Positions 9,372 to 17,506 of a DNA stretch of 64,000 nt are shown piece after piece (position 1 is the stretch's first letter; each line of letters starts with the position of its first letter). The stretch covers positions 434,001 through 498,000 of the forward strand of contig NZ_AP018164.1 of assembly GCF_002356315.1 (NCBI RefSeq), in the 5' to 3' direction. The stretch comes from Mycobacterium shigaense (lineage in GTDB: Bacteria > Actinomycetota > Actinomycetes > Mycobacteriales > Mycobacteriaceae). Position numbers and translations under genes: made by a program. The notes under the pieces were generated by a model. That model saw only the letters and a program-made list of their open reading frames with translations. It had not been told where the DNA came from and made no database searches.

Positions 9372-10748
9372 CTAACCGACCCAGACGGTCTTGGCGTTGA
9401 CGAAGGCGCGGATGCCTGGGGCGGCAAGCTCGCGGCCGTAGCCCGAACGTTTGACGCCGCCGAACCCCAACTCGGGGTAGGACACCGTCATCCCGTTGAT
9501 GAAGACTTGCCCGGCCTCGATGTCGTCGATGAAGCGTTGTTGCTCCGCCTCGTCGTTGGTCCAGGCGTTGGACCCCAACCCGAACGTGGTGGCGTTGGCG
9601 ATCTCGATGGCCTCGTCGATGTCCTTGGCGCGGTACATCGATGCCACCGGGCCGAACACCTCCTCGGTGTACAGCGCCATCTCCTTGGTGATGTCGGTGA
9701 CCACGGTCGGCGGGTAAAACCAACCGGGCCGGTCGATGGACTTACCGCCCAAGCGGATGGTGGCCCCGGCCGCTGCGGCGTCGTCGACCTGCTTGGCGAT
9801 CTCGTCGCGGCCCGACTCCGTAGCCAGCGGGCCCACATCGGTGTCCGGGTCGGTGGGGTCGCCGATCTTCAGCGCCTGCATCCGCTCGGTGAACTTCTCG
9901 ACGAACGCGTCGTAAATGTCGGTGTGGATGATGAACCGCTTGGCGGCGATACAGGACTGGCCGTTGTTCTGCACGCGGGCGGTGACCGCGGTCTTGGCAG
10001 CCTCGTCCAGATTGGCCGACGGCATCACGATGAACGGGTCGCTGCCGCCGAGCTCGAGCACCGTCGGCTTGATCTCGTCGCCGGCGATGGCGGCGACCGA
10101 CTGCCCGGCCGGCTCGCTGCCGGTCAGCGTCGCCGCTGCGACGCGCGGGTCGCGCAGGATGCGCTCGACGGCGCTGGACGACACCAGCAGCGTCTGGAAG
10201 CAGCCCTCGGGGAAGCCGCCCCGGGTGATCACATCGGACAGGTACAGCGCGCTCTGGGGCACATTCGAGGCGTGCTTGAGGATGCCCACGTTGCCGGCCA
10301 TCAGGCCCGGCGCGGCGAACCGGACGGCCTGCCAGAGCGGGAAGTTCCACGGCATCACGGCCAGCACCACCCCGAGCGGCTGGTAGCGGGTGTAGGCGCG
10401 CTTCGCGCCCACCGCCTTGGCGTCGGCCGGCTCGTCGGCGAGCAGCTGCTCGGCGTGCTCGGCGTAGTAGCGAAAACCCTTGGCGCACTTGAGCGTTTCG
10501 GCCTTGGCCGACTTCAGGGTCTTGCCCATCTCCAGGGTCATCATCGCCGCGACCTCGTCGGCCTCCGCTTCCAAGAGGTCGGCGGTGGCGTTGGCCCACT
10601 GCGCGCGCTGGGCGAAGGTGGTGTTGTGGCGGTAGTCCTGATACCGGGCATACGCACGGGCGATCGCGGCATCGACCTCGTCGTCCGTCGCCGGGGTGAA
10701 GGTTTTGACTGTCTCGCCGGTAGCCGGGTTGATGGTGGCAATGGGCAC
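9372..10748 (-). CDS. gabD1: Succinate-semialdehyde dehydrogenase GabD1 (Rv0234c)
   Basis: A 458-residue NAD(P)-dependent aldehyde dehydrogenase oxidising succinic semialdehyde to succinate. Seen directly: the Asn of PWNFP (residue 135), the general base Glu232 in LELGGSDP, and the catalytic Cys266 in NNGQSCIAAKR. GTG 10748 is preceded by AAGGA. Length matches the M. tuberculosis enzyme. It is divergent, over 82 bases, from a thiamine-diphosphate enzyme that could supply its substrate. A 5-base inverted repeat GTTGG-N8-CCAAC (10772-10789) lies in that shared promoter region. Confidence 0.93.
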   Translation of the reverse strand: MPIATINPATGETVKTFTPATDDEVDAAIARAYARYQDYRHNTTFAQRAQWANATADLLEAEADEVAAMMTLEMGKTLKSAKAETLKCAKGFRYYAEHAEQLLADEPADAKAVGAKRAYTRYQPLGVVLAVMPWNFPLWQAVRFAAPGLMAGNVGILKHASNVPQSALYLSDVITRGGFPEGCFQTLLVSSSAVERILRDPRVAAATLTGSEPAGQSVAAIAGDEIKPTVLELGGSDPFIVMPSANLDEAAKTAVTARVQNNGQSCIAAKRFIIHTDIYDAFVEKFTERMQALKIGDPTDPDTDVGPLATESGRDEIAKQVDDAAAAGATIRLGGKSIDRPGWFYPPTVVTDITKEMALYTEEVFGPVASMYRAKDIDEAIEIANATTFGLGSNAWTNDEAEQQRFIDDIEAGQVFINGMTVSYPELGFGGVKRSGYGRELAAPGIRAFVNAKTVWVG

Positions 10749-10830
10749 GCTGACATCCTTCGGGTTTAATAGTTGGCAATGCGTCCAACACCTAGCCTGC
10801 CACTATCGTTCCCTTCAAGGGAGGTGCCGG

Positions 10831-12480
10831 ATGAGTAGAGCGGCTGAACTGATGGTCAAGTGCCTGGAAAACGAGGGCGTTGCCGTGGTGTTCGGCCTGC
10901 CGGGCGAGGAGAACATCCGCTTCGTGCAGGCGCTGGCGTCCTCGACGATCCGCTACGTGCTGACCCGGCACGAGCAGGGGGCGGCGTTCATGGCCGAGAT
11001 GTACGGGCGGGTGACCGGCCGGGCGGCAGTGGTGTCGGCCACGCTGGGTCCCGGCGCGATCAACATGCAGCTGGGCGTCGCCGACGCGACCACCAACAGC
11101 ACCCCGATGGTGGCGATCTCCGCGCAGGTCGGTCAGGATCGCGAGTACAAGGAGTCCCACCAATACGTCGACCTGGTGTCGATGTTCGCCCCGATCACCC
11201 GGTGGGCGGCCAGGGTCCCCACCCCGCACGCGATTCCGGAGATGTTCCGCAAGGCGTTCAAGCTCGCCGAGAGCGAACGCCCAGCCGCCGTCTACCTGGC
11301 GGTGCCGGAGAACATAGATGCAGATGCCGCCGACTATCCCGATCTGAACCCGTTGCCGCGCAATGTGGTTCGTGCCGACGCGCCGGCGCCCGGGCAGATC
11401 GAGCGCGCGGCAGAAATTCTGCGGGCCGCGAAGCGACCGGTGGTGCTGGCCGGGCACGGCGCCGCCCGCAGCCATGCGACCGAGGCGCTGGTGCGCTTCT
11501 CCGACAAGCTCGGCATCCCCGTGGCCAACACCTTCCACGGCAAGGGCGTCATGCCCGACGATCACCCCAACGCCATCGGGACGCTAGGGTTCATGCGGCA
11601 TGACTACGTCAACTTCGGCTTCGACAACGCCGACGTCGTCGTCACGGTCGGCTACGAGCTGCAGGAGTTCGACCCCGTCCGGATCAACCCCCAGGCCGAC
11701 AAGAAGATCATCCACATCCACCGTTTCCCGGCGGAGGTCGACGCGCACTATTCGGTCGACGTCGGCATCATCGGCGACATCAGCGCCTCGGTGGATGCGC
11801 TCACCGACGCGCTCGCCGGCCACGGCTTCGACGCCGAGCCGGAGGTCCCCGGATCGGGCTTGCTGGCCGAGGAATTCGCTCGGGGACAACAGGATTCGCG
11901 CTATCCCCTGGCGCCCGCGCGGGTGGTGGCCGACACCCGAGAGGCGTTGGGCCGCAACGACATCGTGCTGGTTGACACCGGGGCCACCAAGATGTGGATG
12001 GCCCGGCTCTACCCGACGTACGAGCCGAACACATGCCTGATCTCGAATGGTTTGTCCACCATGAGTTTTGCGCTGCCGGGGGCGCTCGGTGTCAAGCTGG
12101 CCATCCCCGAGTCCAAGGTGTTGGCCGTCGTGGGCGACGGGGCCTTCCTGATGAACTCGCAGGAGATCGAGACCGCGGTGCGCGAACGCATTCCGTTGGT
12201 GGTGCTCATCTGGGAGGACGGCGGCTACGGGCTCATCGAATGGAAGATGGATCTCGAACTCGGCGAGCACTACTACGTGAAGTTCGGCAATCCCGACATC
12301 ATCAAATACGCGGAAAGCTTTGGCGCCAAGGGCTACCGGATTAACAGTGCCGAGGAACTATTGCCGACGCTGCGGACCGCGCTGGCCGACGACGGCGTCT
12401 CGCTGATCTGCTGCCCGGTGGACTACTCGGAGAACCTGCGGCTGACCGACCGGCTGGGGGAGTTGGACGAGACGCTCTAG
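10831..12480 (+). CDS. Thiamine-diphosphate enzyme annotated as acetolactate synthase large subunit; candidate 2-oxoglutarate decarboxylase
   Basis: A 549-residue ThDP enzyme with the three-domain acetolactate-synthase layout. The N-terminal pyrimidine domain holds the catalytic Glu48 ([16 protein letters not shown]); the ThDP-binding motif begins at Gly435 ([11 protein letters not shown]) and ends near WEDGGYG. No small regulatory subunit gene is nearby, and biosynthetic IlvB/IlvN pairing is absent. ATG 10831 follows AAGGGAGG. The N-terminus ([24 protein letters not shown]) strongly recalls the cyanobacterial proteins shown to be 2-oxoglutarate decarboxylases that work with an adjacent SSADH, and here gabD1 is the divergent neighbour. 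Absent from this place in M. tuberculosis. A genuine acetolactate synthase or related decarboxylase remains possible. Confidence 0.85.
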   Translation: MSRAAELMVKCLENEGVAVVFGLPGEENIRFVQALASSTIRYVLTRHEQGAAFMAEMYGRVTGRAAVVSATLGPGAINMQLGVADATTNSTPMVAISAQVGQDREYKESHQYVDLVSMFAPITRWAARVPTPHAIPEMFRKAFKLAESERPAAVYLAVPENIDADAADYPDLNPLPRNVVRADAPAPGQIERAAEILRAAKRPVVLAGHGAARSHATEALVRFSDKLGIPVANTFHGKGVMPDDHPNAIGTLGFMRHDYVNFGFDNADVVVTVGYELQEFDPVRINPQADKKIIHIHRFPAEVDAHYSVDVGIIGDISASVDALTDALAGHGFDAEPEVPGSGLLAEEFARGQQDSRYPLAPARVVADTREALGRNDIVLVDTGATKMWMARLYPTYEPNTCLISNGLSTMSFALPGALGVKLAIPESKVLAVVGDGAFLMNSQEIETAVRERIPLVVLIWEDGGYGLIEWKMDLELGEHYYVKFGNPDIIKYAESFGAKGYRINSAEELLPTLRTALADDGVSLICCPVDYSENLRLTDRLGELDETL

Positions 12481-12518
12481 TCATTCGCCAAAGTTATTGT
12501 ACGAGTGTGCATCCAGGG

Positions 12519-12853
12519 TGTTCCGGGGCCTGGCCTCCCCAGGCCAACGAATCGTCCTGTACGCCAAGGACCGCGGCTGCAGCGCCCCCGGCTGCACCGT
12601 GGGCGGCTACTACTGCGAAGTCCACCACATCACCGACTACGCCTAATCCCACACCACCGACATCAACGAGCTGACCTTCGCCTGCGGCCCGCATCACCGA
12701 CTCCTGCGACCAAAAGGCTGGACCACCCGAAAACACCCCAACGGCAAAACCCAATGGATCCCCCCACCACACCTCGACCACGGTCAACCCCGCACCAACA
12801 CCCACCACCACCCCGAACAAATGCTCCTCGACGAAAACGACGACGGCAGGTAA
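12519..12853 (+). pseudogene. REP13E12-type DUF222/HNH endonuclease, 3' remnant
   Basis: One frame reads through as [20 protein letters not shown], then an HNH-type block ([13 protein letters not shown]), [19 protein letters not shown], a [14 protein letters not shown] segment and a C-terminal [13 protein letters not shown] stretch. This is the C-terminal part of the 13E12 repeat family. It is broken by an in-frame TAA at 12644-12646 and lacks the whole N-terminal DUF222 region; similarity fades upstream of about 12520. It lies directly after the ThDP enzyme and marks a rearranged, mobile-element-scarred interval. It should not be functional. Confidence 0.85.
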
Positions 12854-12887
12854 CCGCCGCCGCGCGACCTCGTGATCGAATGAGTCC

Positions 12888-13796
12888 ATGCTGTTTCGTC
12901 AGCTGGAGTACTTTGTCACGCTGGCCCGCGAGCGTCATTTCGCCCGCGCCGCCGAGGCCAGCCACGTGTCCCAGCCCGCGCTGTCGGAGGCCATCCGCAA
13001 GCTCGAACACGAACTAAAGGTGCCGTTGGTCCGGCGCGGACAGAAGTTCGAGGGCCTGACGCCCGAGGGCGAACGGCTGGTGCATTGGGCCCGGCGCATC
13101 CTGGCCGACCGTGACGCGCTCACGCTCGAAGTCGCGGCGCTGCAGACCGGCCTCGTCGGCGAGCTGCGTCTAGGCGTGGTGCCCAACGCCGCGACTACCG
13201 TAGCGCTGCTGACGGATCCGTTTTGCGCCGCGCATCCGTTGGTGCGGGTGCAGGTGGAGGCCAACCTGCGTTCGGCCGAGATCATCGAACGGATCCGCCG
13301 ATTCGAATTGGACGCGGGCATGCTCTACCCGGACCGACACGACACCCAGGAACTGCTGGTCACCCCGCTGTATCAGGAACACCAGGTGCTCGTCGTCGGC
13401 GGCGACCTGCTGGCCGGGAAGCCCGACACCATCAGTTGGTCTGATGCCCTGGCGCTGCCGCTGTGCCTGCTGACCGTGGGGATGCGCGGACGACGCGTCA
13501 TCGACGATGCGCTGGCCACCCAGAGCCTGACCATCAATCCGCAACTCGAAACCGATTCTGTCGCAACATTATTCGCGCACATCGCCACCGGTCGCTGGGC
13601 GAGCATCGTGCCGCACACCTGGATACGAGTCCTCGGGGTCCCCGCCGGCGCTTCGGTGCTGCGGCTGCACGATCCGTCGGTCACGGCGCCGATGGCGCTC
13701 GTCACCAACGCCGCTGAACCCGGCTCGGTCATCACCCGGGTGCTGCTGCAGACCGCGCAGGACGCGGACCTCGGCGAGGCATTCGGCCGCGTTTGA
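12888..13796 (+). CDS. LysR family transcriptional regulator
   Basis: A 302-residue LysR-type regulator: winged helix-turn-helix at residues 1-60 (MLFRQLEYFVTLARERHFAR, then SQPALSEAIRKLEHELKVPL) followed by a periplasmic-binding-like effector domain. No M. tuberculosis counterpart sits at this locus. It precedes the formate dehydrogenase on the same strand with a gap of about 100 bases containing an inverted repeat, so control of that gene is plausible. LysR proteins usually respond to a pathway metabolite; the effector is unknown. Start ATG 12888 has no strong Shine-Dalgarno sequence. Confidence 0.88.
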   Translation: MLFRQLEYFVTLARERHFARAAEASHVSQPALSEAIRKLEHELKVPLVRRGQKFEGLTPEGERLVHWARRILADRDALTLEVAALQTGLVGELRLGVVPNAATTVALLTDPFCAAHPLVRVQVEANLRSAEIIERIRRFELDAGMLYPDRHDTQELLVTPLYQEHQVLVVGGDLLAGKPDTISWSDALALPLCLLTVGMRGRRVIDDALATQSLTINPQLETDSVATLFAHIATGRWASIVPHTWIRVLGVPAGASVLRLHDPSVTAPMALVTNAAEPGSVITRVLLQTAQDADLGEAFGRV

Positions 13797-13800
13797 GTCT

Positions 13801-13817
13801 GATAGGCGGGACCTATC
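13801..13817. promoter_or_regulatory. Inverted repeat upstream of formate dehydrogenase, possible LysR site
   Basis: GATAGG-N5-CCTATC, perfect 6-base arms, just after the lysR stop and 83 bases before the formate dehydrogenase start. LysR operators are often imperfect dyads with T-N11-A; assignment is tentative. Confidence 0.4.
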
Positions 13818-13899
13818 GGCCAGTCGGAATCCCGTCTTGGACAGCGGCGACTCGACGGCGAAACCTGGGAGGGGAGGAACGCGCCCAAAGGAGAATGCG

Positions 13900-15366
13900 A
13901 TGGCCAAGTGTGTGATGGTGCTCTACCCGGACCCCGTCAACGGGTACCCGCCGAAGTACGCCCGCGACAGAATCCCGACGATCCAGAGCTATCCCGACGG
14001 CAGCACGGTGCCGTCGCCGTCGGGCATCGACTTCACCCCGGGTGAGTTGCTCGGTTGCGTCTCGGGCGCGCTGGGGCTTCGCAAGTTCTTCGCCGACGGC
14101 GGCCACGAGCTGGTGGTGACCTCGGACAAGGACGGGCCGGACTCCGAATTCGAGCGTGAGCTCGTCGACGCCGACGTCGTTATCTCCCAACCGTTTTGGC
14201 CGGCTTACCTGACCAAGGAGCGGATCGACAAGGCGCCGAACCTCAAACTGGCGCTGACCGCGGGCATCGGCTCGGACCACGTGGACCTCGAGGTGGCCCA
14301 GCAGCGCGGGATCACCGTGGCGGAGGTGACCTACAGCAACAGCATCAGCGTCGCCGAGCACACCGTGATGCAGATCCTCACGCTGGTGCGCAATTTCGTA
14401 CCGTCGCACCGATGGGCCACCGACGGCGGCTGGAACATCGCGGACTGCGTGGAGCGCGCCTACGACGTGGAGGGCATGGACGTCGGGCTGATCGCCGCGG
14501 GCCGCATCGGACGGGCGGTGCTGCGCCGGCTGGCCCCGTTCGACGTCAACCTGCACTACACCGACACCCGCCGGCTCTCGCCGGAAGCCGAGAGGGAACT
14601 CAACGTGACGTTTCACCCAGACGTGGAGTCGCTGGTGCGCTCGGTCGACATCGTCTCCATCCATTCACCGCTGTACGACGCGACCCGCCGGATGTTCGAC
14701 GAGCGGCTGCTCGGCACGATGCGCCGCGGCTCCTACATCGTCAACACCGCCCGCGGTGAGGAAACCGTCCCCGAGGCGATCGCGGCCGCGCTGCGCAGTG
14801 GGCAGCTCGCGGGATACGCCGGCGACGTCTGGTACCCGCAGCCGCCGCCCGCCGACCACCCTTGGCGGACCATGCCCAATAACGCCATGACGCCGCATGT
14901 TTCGGGCACCACGCTGTCCGCGCAGGCGCGGTATGCGGCCGGCACCCGGGAGATCCTGGAGAGTTGGCTGGCCGGTACACCCACCCTCGAGAGGAGCTTC
15001 AAACAGGCGGATCGGGTGTCCATGGCGGTGAGCCATGGCCGCCTTTACCGCCGCCGGCATCTTGCAGCTGTCTTGGGCAAAAGGCCTTCGCCGATATGGT
15101 CGCGAACTGGGCGGCGCCGGTGCTGCTCAGCCCGGGGTTCTTGTCCTCCAGGTTGCCAACAACGACCGGTTGGCCGCGATCACCGGTGGCGGCACAGTCG
15201 CCACGAAGACGGCCTCGTATGCGCCTGCCGCCGCCCTGGCTTGAAGTGCTGTTTGCTCAGCCTGCGCAGCGCTTTTGGCGAGCCATGCGATGTACGGCGC
15301 TACCGCGACCGCCATCGTCGTCGCGGACGGGCCGTGCCAGCTGGTACTCAGCTCCGAAATTTGTGA
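13900..15366 (+). CDS. NAD-dependent formate dehydrogenase with an aberrant C-terminal extension
   Basis: Oxidises formate to CO2 with NAD. Residues 1-360 match the single-subunit D-2-hydroxyacid-dehydrogenase-type FDH of Pseudomonas/Mycobacterium: Asn147 (SNSISVAEH), the dinucleotide fold GLIAAGRIG, Arg285 (NTARG), Asp309 (GYAGDVW), Gln314 (YPQPPP) and His333 (TPHVSGTT) are all in place, one off the well-studied 400-residue enzyme. After about residue 360 the conserved tail (normally containing LAGTGAHSY) is missing. The frame instead runs on for about 128 residues of Arg/Cys-rich sequence antisense to a PPE remnant. ATG 13900 follows AAAGGAG. Activity is doubtful, since the native tail helps close the active site. 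Confidence 0.78.
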   Translation: MAKCVMVLYPDPVNGYPPKYARDRIPTIQSYPDGSTVPSPSGIDFTPGELLGCVSGALGLRKFFADGGHELVVTSDKDGPDSEFERELVDADVVISQPFWPAYLTKERIDKAPNLKLALTAGIGSDHVDLEVAQQRGITVAEVTYSNSISVAEHTVMQILTLVRNFVPSHRWATDGGWNIADCVERAYDVEGMDVGLIAAGRIGRAVLRRLAPFDVNLHYTDTRRLSPEAERELNVTFHPDVESLVRSVDIVSIHSPLYDATRRMFDERLLGTMRRGSYIVNTARGEETVPEAIAAALRSGQLAGYAGDVWYPQPPPADHPWRTMPNNAMTPHVSGTTLSAQARYAAGTREILESWLAGTPTLERSFKQADRVSMAVSHGRLYRRRHLAAVLGKRPSPIWSRTGRRRCCSARGSCPPGCQQRPVGRDHRWRHSRHEDGLVCACRRPGLKCCLLSLRSAFGEPCDVRRYRDRHRRRGRAVPAGTQLRNL

Positions 15367-15505
15367 TCCGTAAGATGTTGCCGCCCGAATCTAATTCGGC
15401 GGCCAATCCATCCCAGGCGGCCGCGGCGGCCAACAGCGGCGCCGGTCCTGGCCCAGAGTAGATCCTGCCGGAGTTGATCTCCGGTGGCAACGCTCCGAAA
15501 TCCAT
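15030..15505 (-). pseudogene. PPE family protein pseudogene
   Basis: Starting at ATG 15505, after GGAGGG, the sequence reads [18 protein letters not shown], then [17 protein letters not shown]: a textbook PPE N-terminus with PPE at residues 7-9. Around 15356-15362 the frame shifts; the next frame gives [11 protein letters not shown] (the PPE WxG-type segment), then [16 protein letters not shown] and [18 protein letters not shown] second break follows near 15140 and similarity fades by about 15030. Two frameshifts and loss of the C-terminus show it is dead. It lies head-on against the formate dehydrogenase 3' end. No PE partner is visible. Confidence 0.85.
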
Positions 15506-16021
15506 GTGGTCCCTCCTTCTCCGGGGTGCTATCACCAACAGATGACAGTAGAAGCCACCGATAGCGTTGATGTGCAACGTAATTCGGAAAATTCAGCCAT
15601 CGCGATCCCATGGCTGCGGGCGCCGCAATGCTCGTGTGACCAGAACACTAGCCAGCTCTGTGGCAACCGAGGCCCGTCGGCACCGACCGTCGCGGCGCCA
15701 GCGGAGCCTGCCGAGGCGGGCCGCGGCAGCTCCGGGACTTCGTCGAGCGCGGCAACCAATTAGGCCCGGCCACCTGCGACGCTCTCAGATCTGTCAGGCA
15801 GCCAAGCAGAAGATAAATCTGGGAAAAAGTATCCTGAAGAAACTATGTCAATAGATTAAAAATCCGGGTCGAAAAACTAACTTGCGGGACTCTCACCCTG
15901 AACGAGGCATTCGCCGCGCCGTCGGTCGAGTCGGCCGAGCGGACAACCTCGTCGCCCGTACTCGGCCGTCGATAACAGTCGACGGCTAAGGGCGCAGGTC
16001 AGCGTAAGCCCGGGGATGGAG
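15506..16021. other. Intergenic stretch, no gene recognised
   Basis: Between the PPE remnant and the LMF1-like gene. Short open frames exist on both strands but none has a ribosome site together with a recognisable family. GC drops around 15775-15880, with A-rich runs. It is probably decayed sequence at the right edge of the accessory block. Confidence 0.5.
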
Positions 16022-17470
16022 CTAACCGTGCTGCCGCGAAGGCTCCGCCGGCGCCGCGAGTGGTCCCGCGTAGCCACCGACCAGGGCGCGATGCCACCAC
16101 GCCCGGTCGCGCCGCAGTTCGGCCGGCGTCGTGAAGCGGTACCGATAGAGCTGGGCGCGCACATACGTCGGCGGCGACGCCGGGAAGGGGTTGTGCCGCA
16201 GCAGGCGCAGCGTCGGCGCGTCGTTGCGCAGTAGCCGCTGCAGGAACGGCGTCAGCCACGGCTGCGCGTAGCCCGGTGACAGGGCGGCGAACCACATCAG
16301 CCAGTCCAGCCGCAGATGATAGGGCGCAAATTGTCGCGACAGCCGGCCCACCGCGCCGGGCTTGCCCTTGAATTCGTATTCCCGCCAGACCGTTTGCGCG
16401 GAGATCCTGGCCTCGTCGGTGCCCTCGATCACCACCTCGCGGCGCACGCGACCGATGCTGCCGAAGGCTCCGTAGGTATTGACCAGATGAAAGGGGTTGA
16501 ACGACATGTTCATTCGCTGCCGCGACGACAACATGTTGCGTATCGGCCAGTAACTGAGGAACACCACCGCGGTCGCGAAGGTGCACACCGCGACGACGAA
16601 CCACGCCGGTGGCGAGCCCCAGGTAGGGGCGGCGGGTATCGACAGCAGCGCCGCCAGCGACGACTGGTCGATCGCGCTGCACGCCAAGACGATCGTCACC
16701 CAGTTCAGCCAGGCGAAGTTGCCCGACAACACCAGCCACAACTGGGTCACGACGATGATCACCGCGGCCACGGTGGCGACGGGCTGGGGCGCGAACAGCC
16801 CGAACGGCACGATCAGCTGGGCAAAGTGGTTGCCCGCCACCTCGATCCGGTGCAGCGGTTTCGGTAGATGGTGGAAGAACCAGCTCAGCGGACCGGGCAT
16901 CGGCTGCGTTTCGTGGTGGTAGTACAGGCAGGTCAGTTCGCGCCAGCACGGGTCGCCGCGTAGCTTGATCAGCCCGGCGCCGAACTCGACCCGGAACAGC
17001 AGCAGCCGCGCCATCCGCAGCGTCAGCACCGGCGGTCCGGTGCGGTCGTTGCCCAGAAAGATCATCAGGAAGCCGGTCTCCAGCAGCAGCGATTCCCACC
17101 CGAACGAGTACCAGGCCTGGCCGACGTTGACGATCGACAGGTACAGAATCCACAGGGTCAACCACATCAGCATCGCGACCCACAGCGGCGCCAGGTCGGC
17201 CACGCCGGCGACGATCGCCGTCGACAGCGCGGCGCCGAACCAAGCGAGGCTCGCGAAGAGCCGGTCGGAGTAGCGGAGATGGAAGATGCTCGGCGTTCTC
17301 CAGAACGATCGGTCAGCCAAAAACCTTGGCACCGGCAGCATTCCGTATTCTCCGATGAGTGCGCGGAACTGGACCGCGGCCGCGACGAAGGCGATCAGGT
17401 AGATCGCCGCGGTGCCGCGCTCCAGCAACAGTCTGCCCAGCCAGTACCCGGGTGCGGTAAACCATCCCAT
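16022..17470 (-). CDS. Lipase-maturation-factor (LMF1)-like membrane protein (Rv0235c)
   Basis: A 482-residue polytopic membrane protein, the same length as Rv0235c. Around eight hydrophobic segments alternate with conserved soluble loops, including FGWESLLLETGFL, the charged FRVEFGAGLIKLRGDPCW and the LTCLYYHHETQPMPGPLSW block typical of the LMF1 family. Eukaryotic LMF1 helps fold lipases; the bacterial role is unknown, and the conserved loops suggest an extracytoplasmic maturation or enzyme function. Start ATG 17470. It lies 36 bases after aftD on the same strand, so they may be co-transcribed. Confidence 0.88.
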   Translation of the reverse strand: MGWFTAPGYWLGRLLLERGTAAIYLIAFVAAAVQFRALIGEYGMLPVPRFLADRSFWRTPSIFHLRYSDRLFASLAWFGAALSTAIVAGVADLAPLWVAMLMWLTLWILYLSIVNVGQAWYSFGWESLLLETGFLMIFLGNDRTGPPVLTLRMARLLLFRVEFGAGLIKLRGDPCWRELTCLYYHHETQPMPGPLSWFFHHLPKPLHRIEVAGNHFAQLIVPFGLFAPQPVATVAAVIIVVTQLWLVLSGNFAWLNWVTIVLACSAIDQSSLAALLSIPAAPTWGSPPAWFVVAVCTFATAVVFLSYWPIRNMLSSRQRMNMSFNPFHLVNTYGAFGSIGRVRREVVIEGTDEARISAQTVWREYEFKGKPGAVGRLSRQFAPYHLRLDWLMWFAALSPGYAQPWLTPFLQRLLRNDAPTLRLLRHNPFPASPPTYVRAQLYRYRFTTPAELRRDRAWWHRALVGGYAGPLAAPAEPSRQHG

Positions 17471-17506
17471 GGCCGTAACTCCTCGGACGGCGGCGATTTG
17501 ACCAAC

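Noticed and set aside
13800..13820. Resemblance of the sequence before the formate dehydrogenase to a DosR box
   Set aside because: Only the GGGAC part fits; the other half does not match. The perfect GATAGG dyad is the better description.
15506..15860. Short frames on both strands right of the PPE remnant
   Set aside because: No family match and no convincing start signals; probably decayed DNA.
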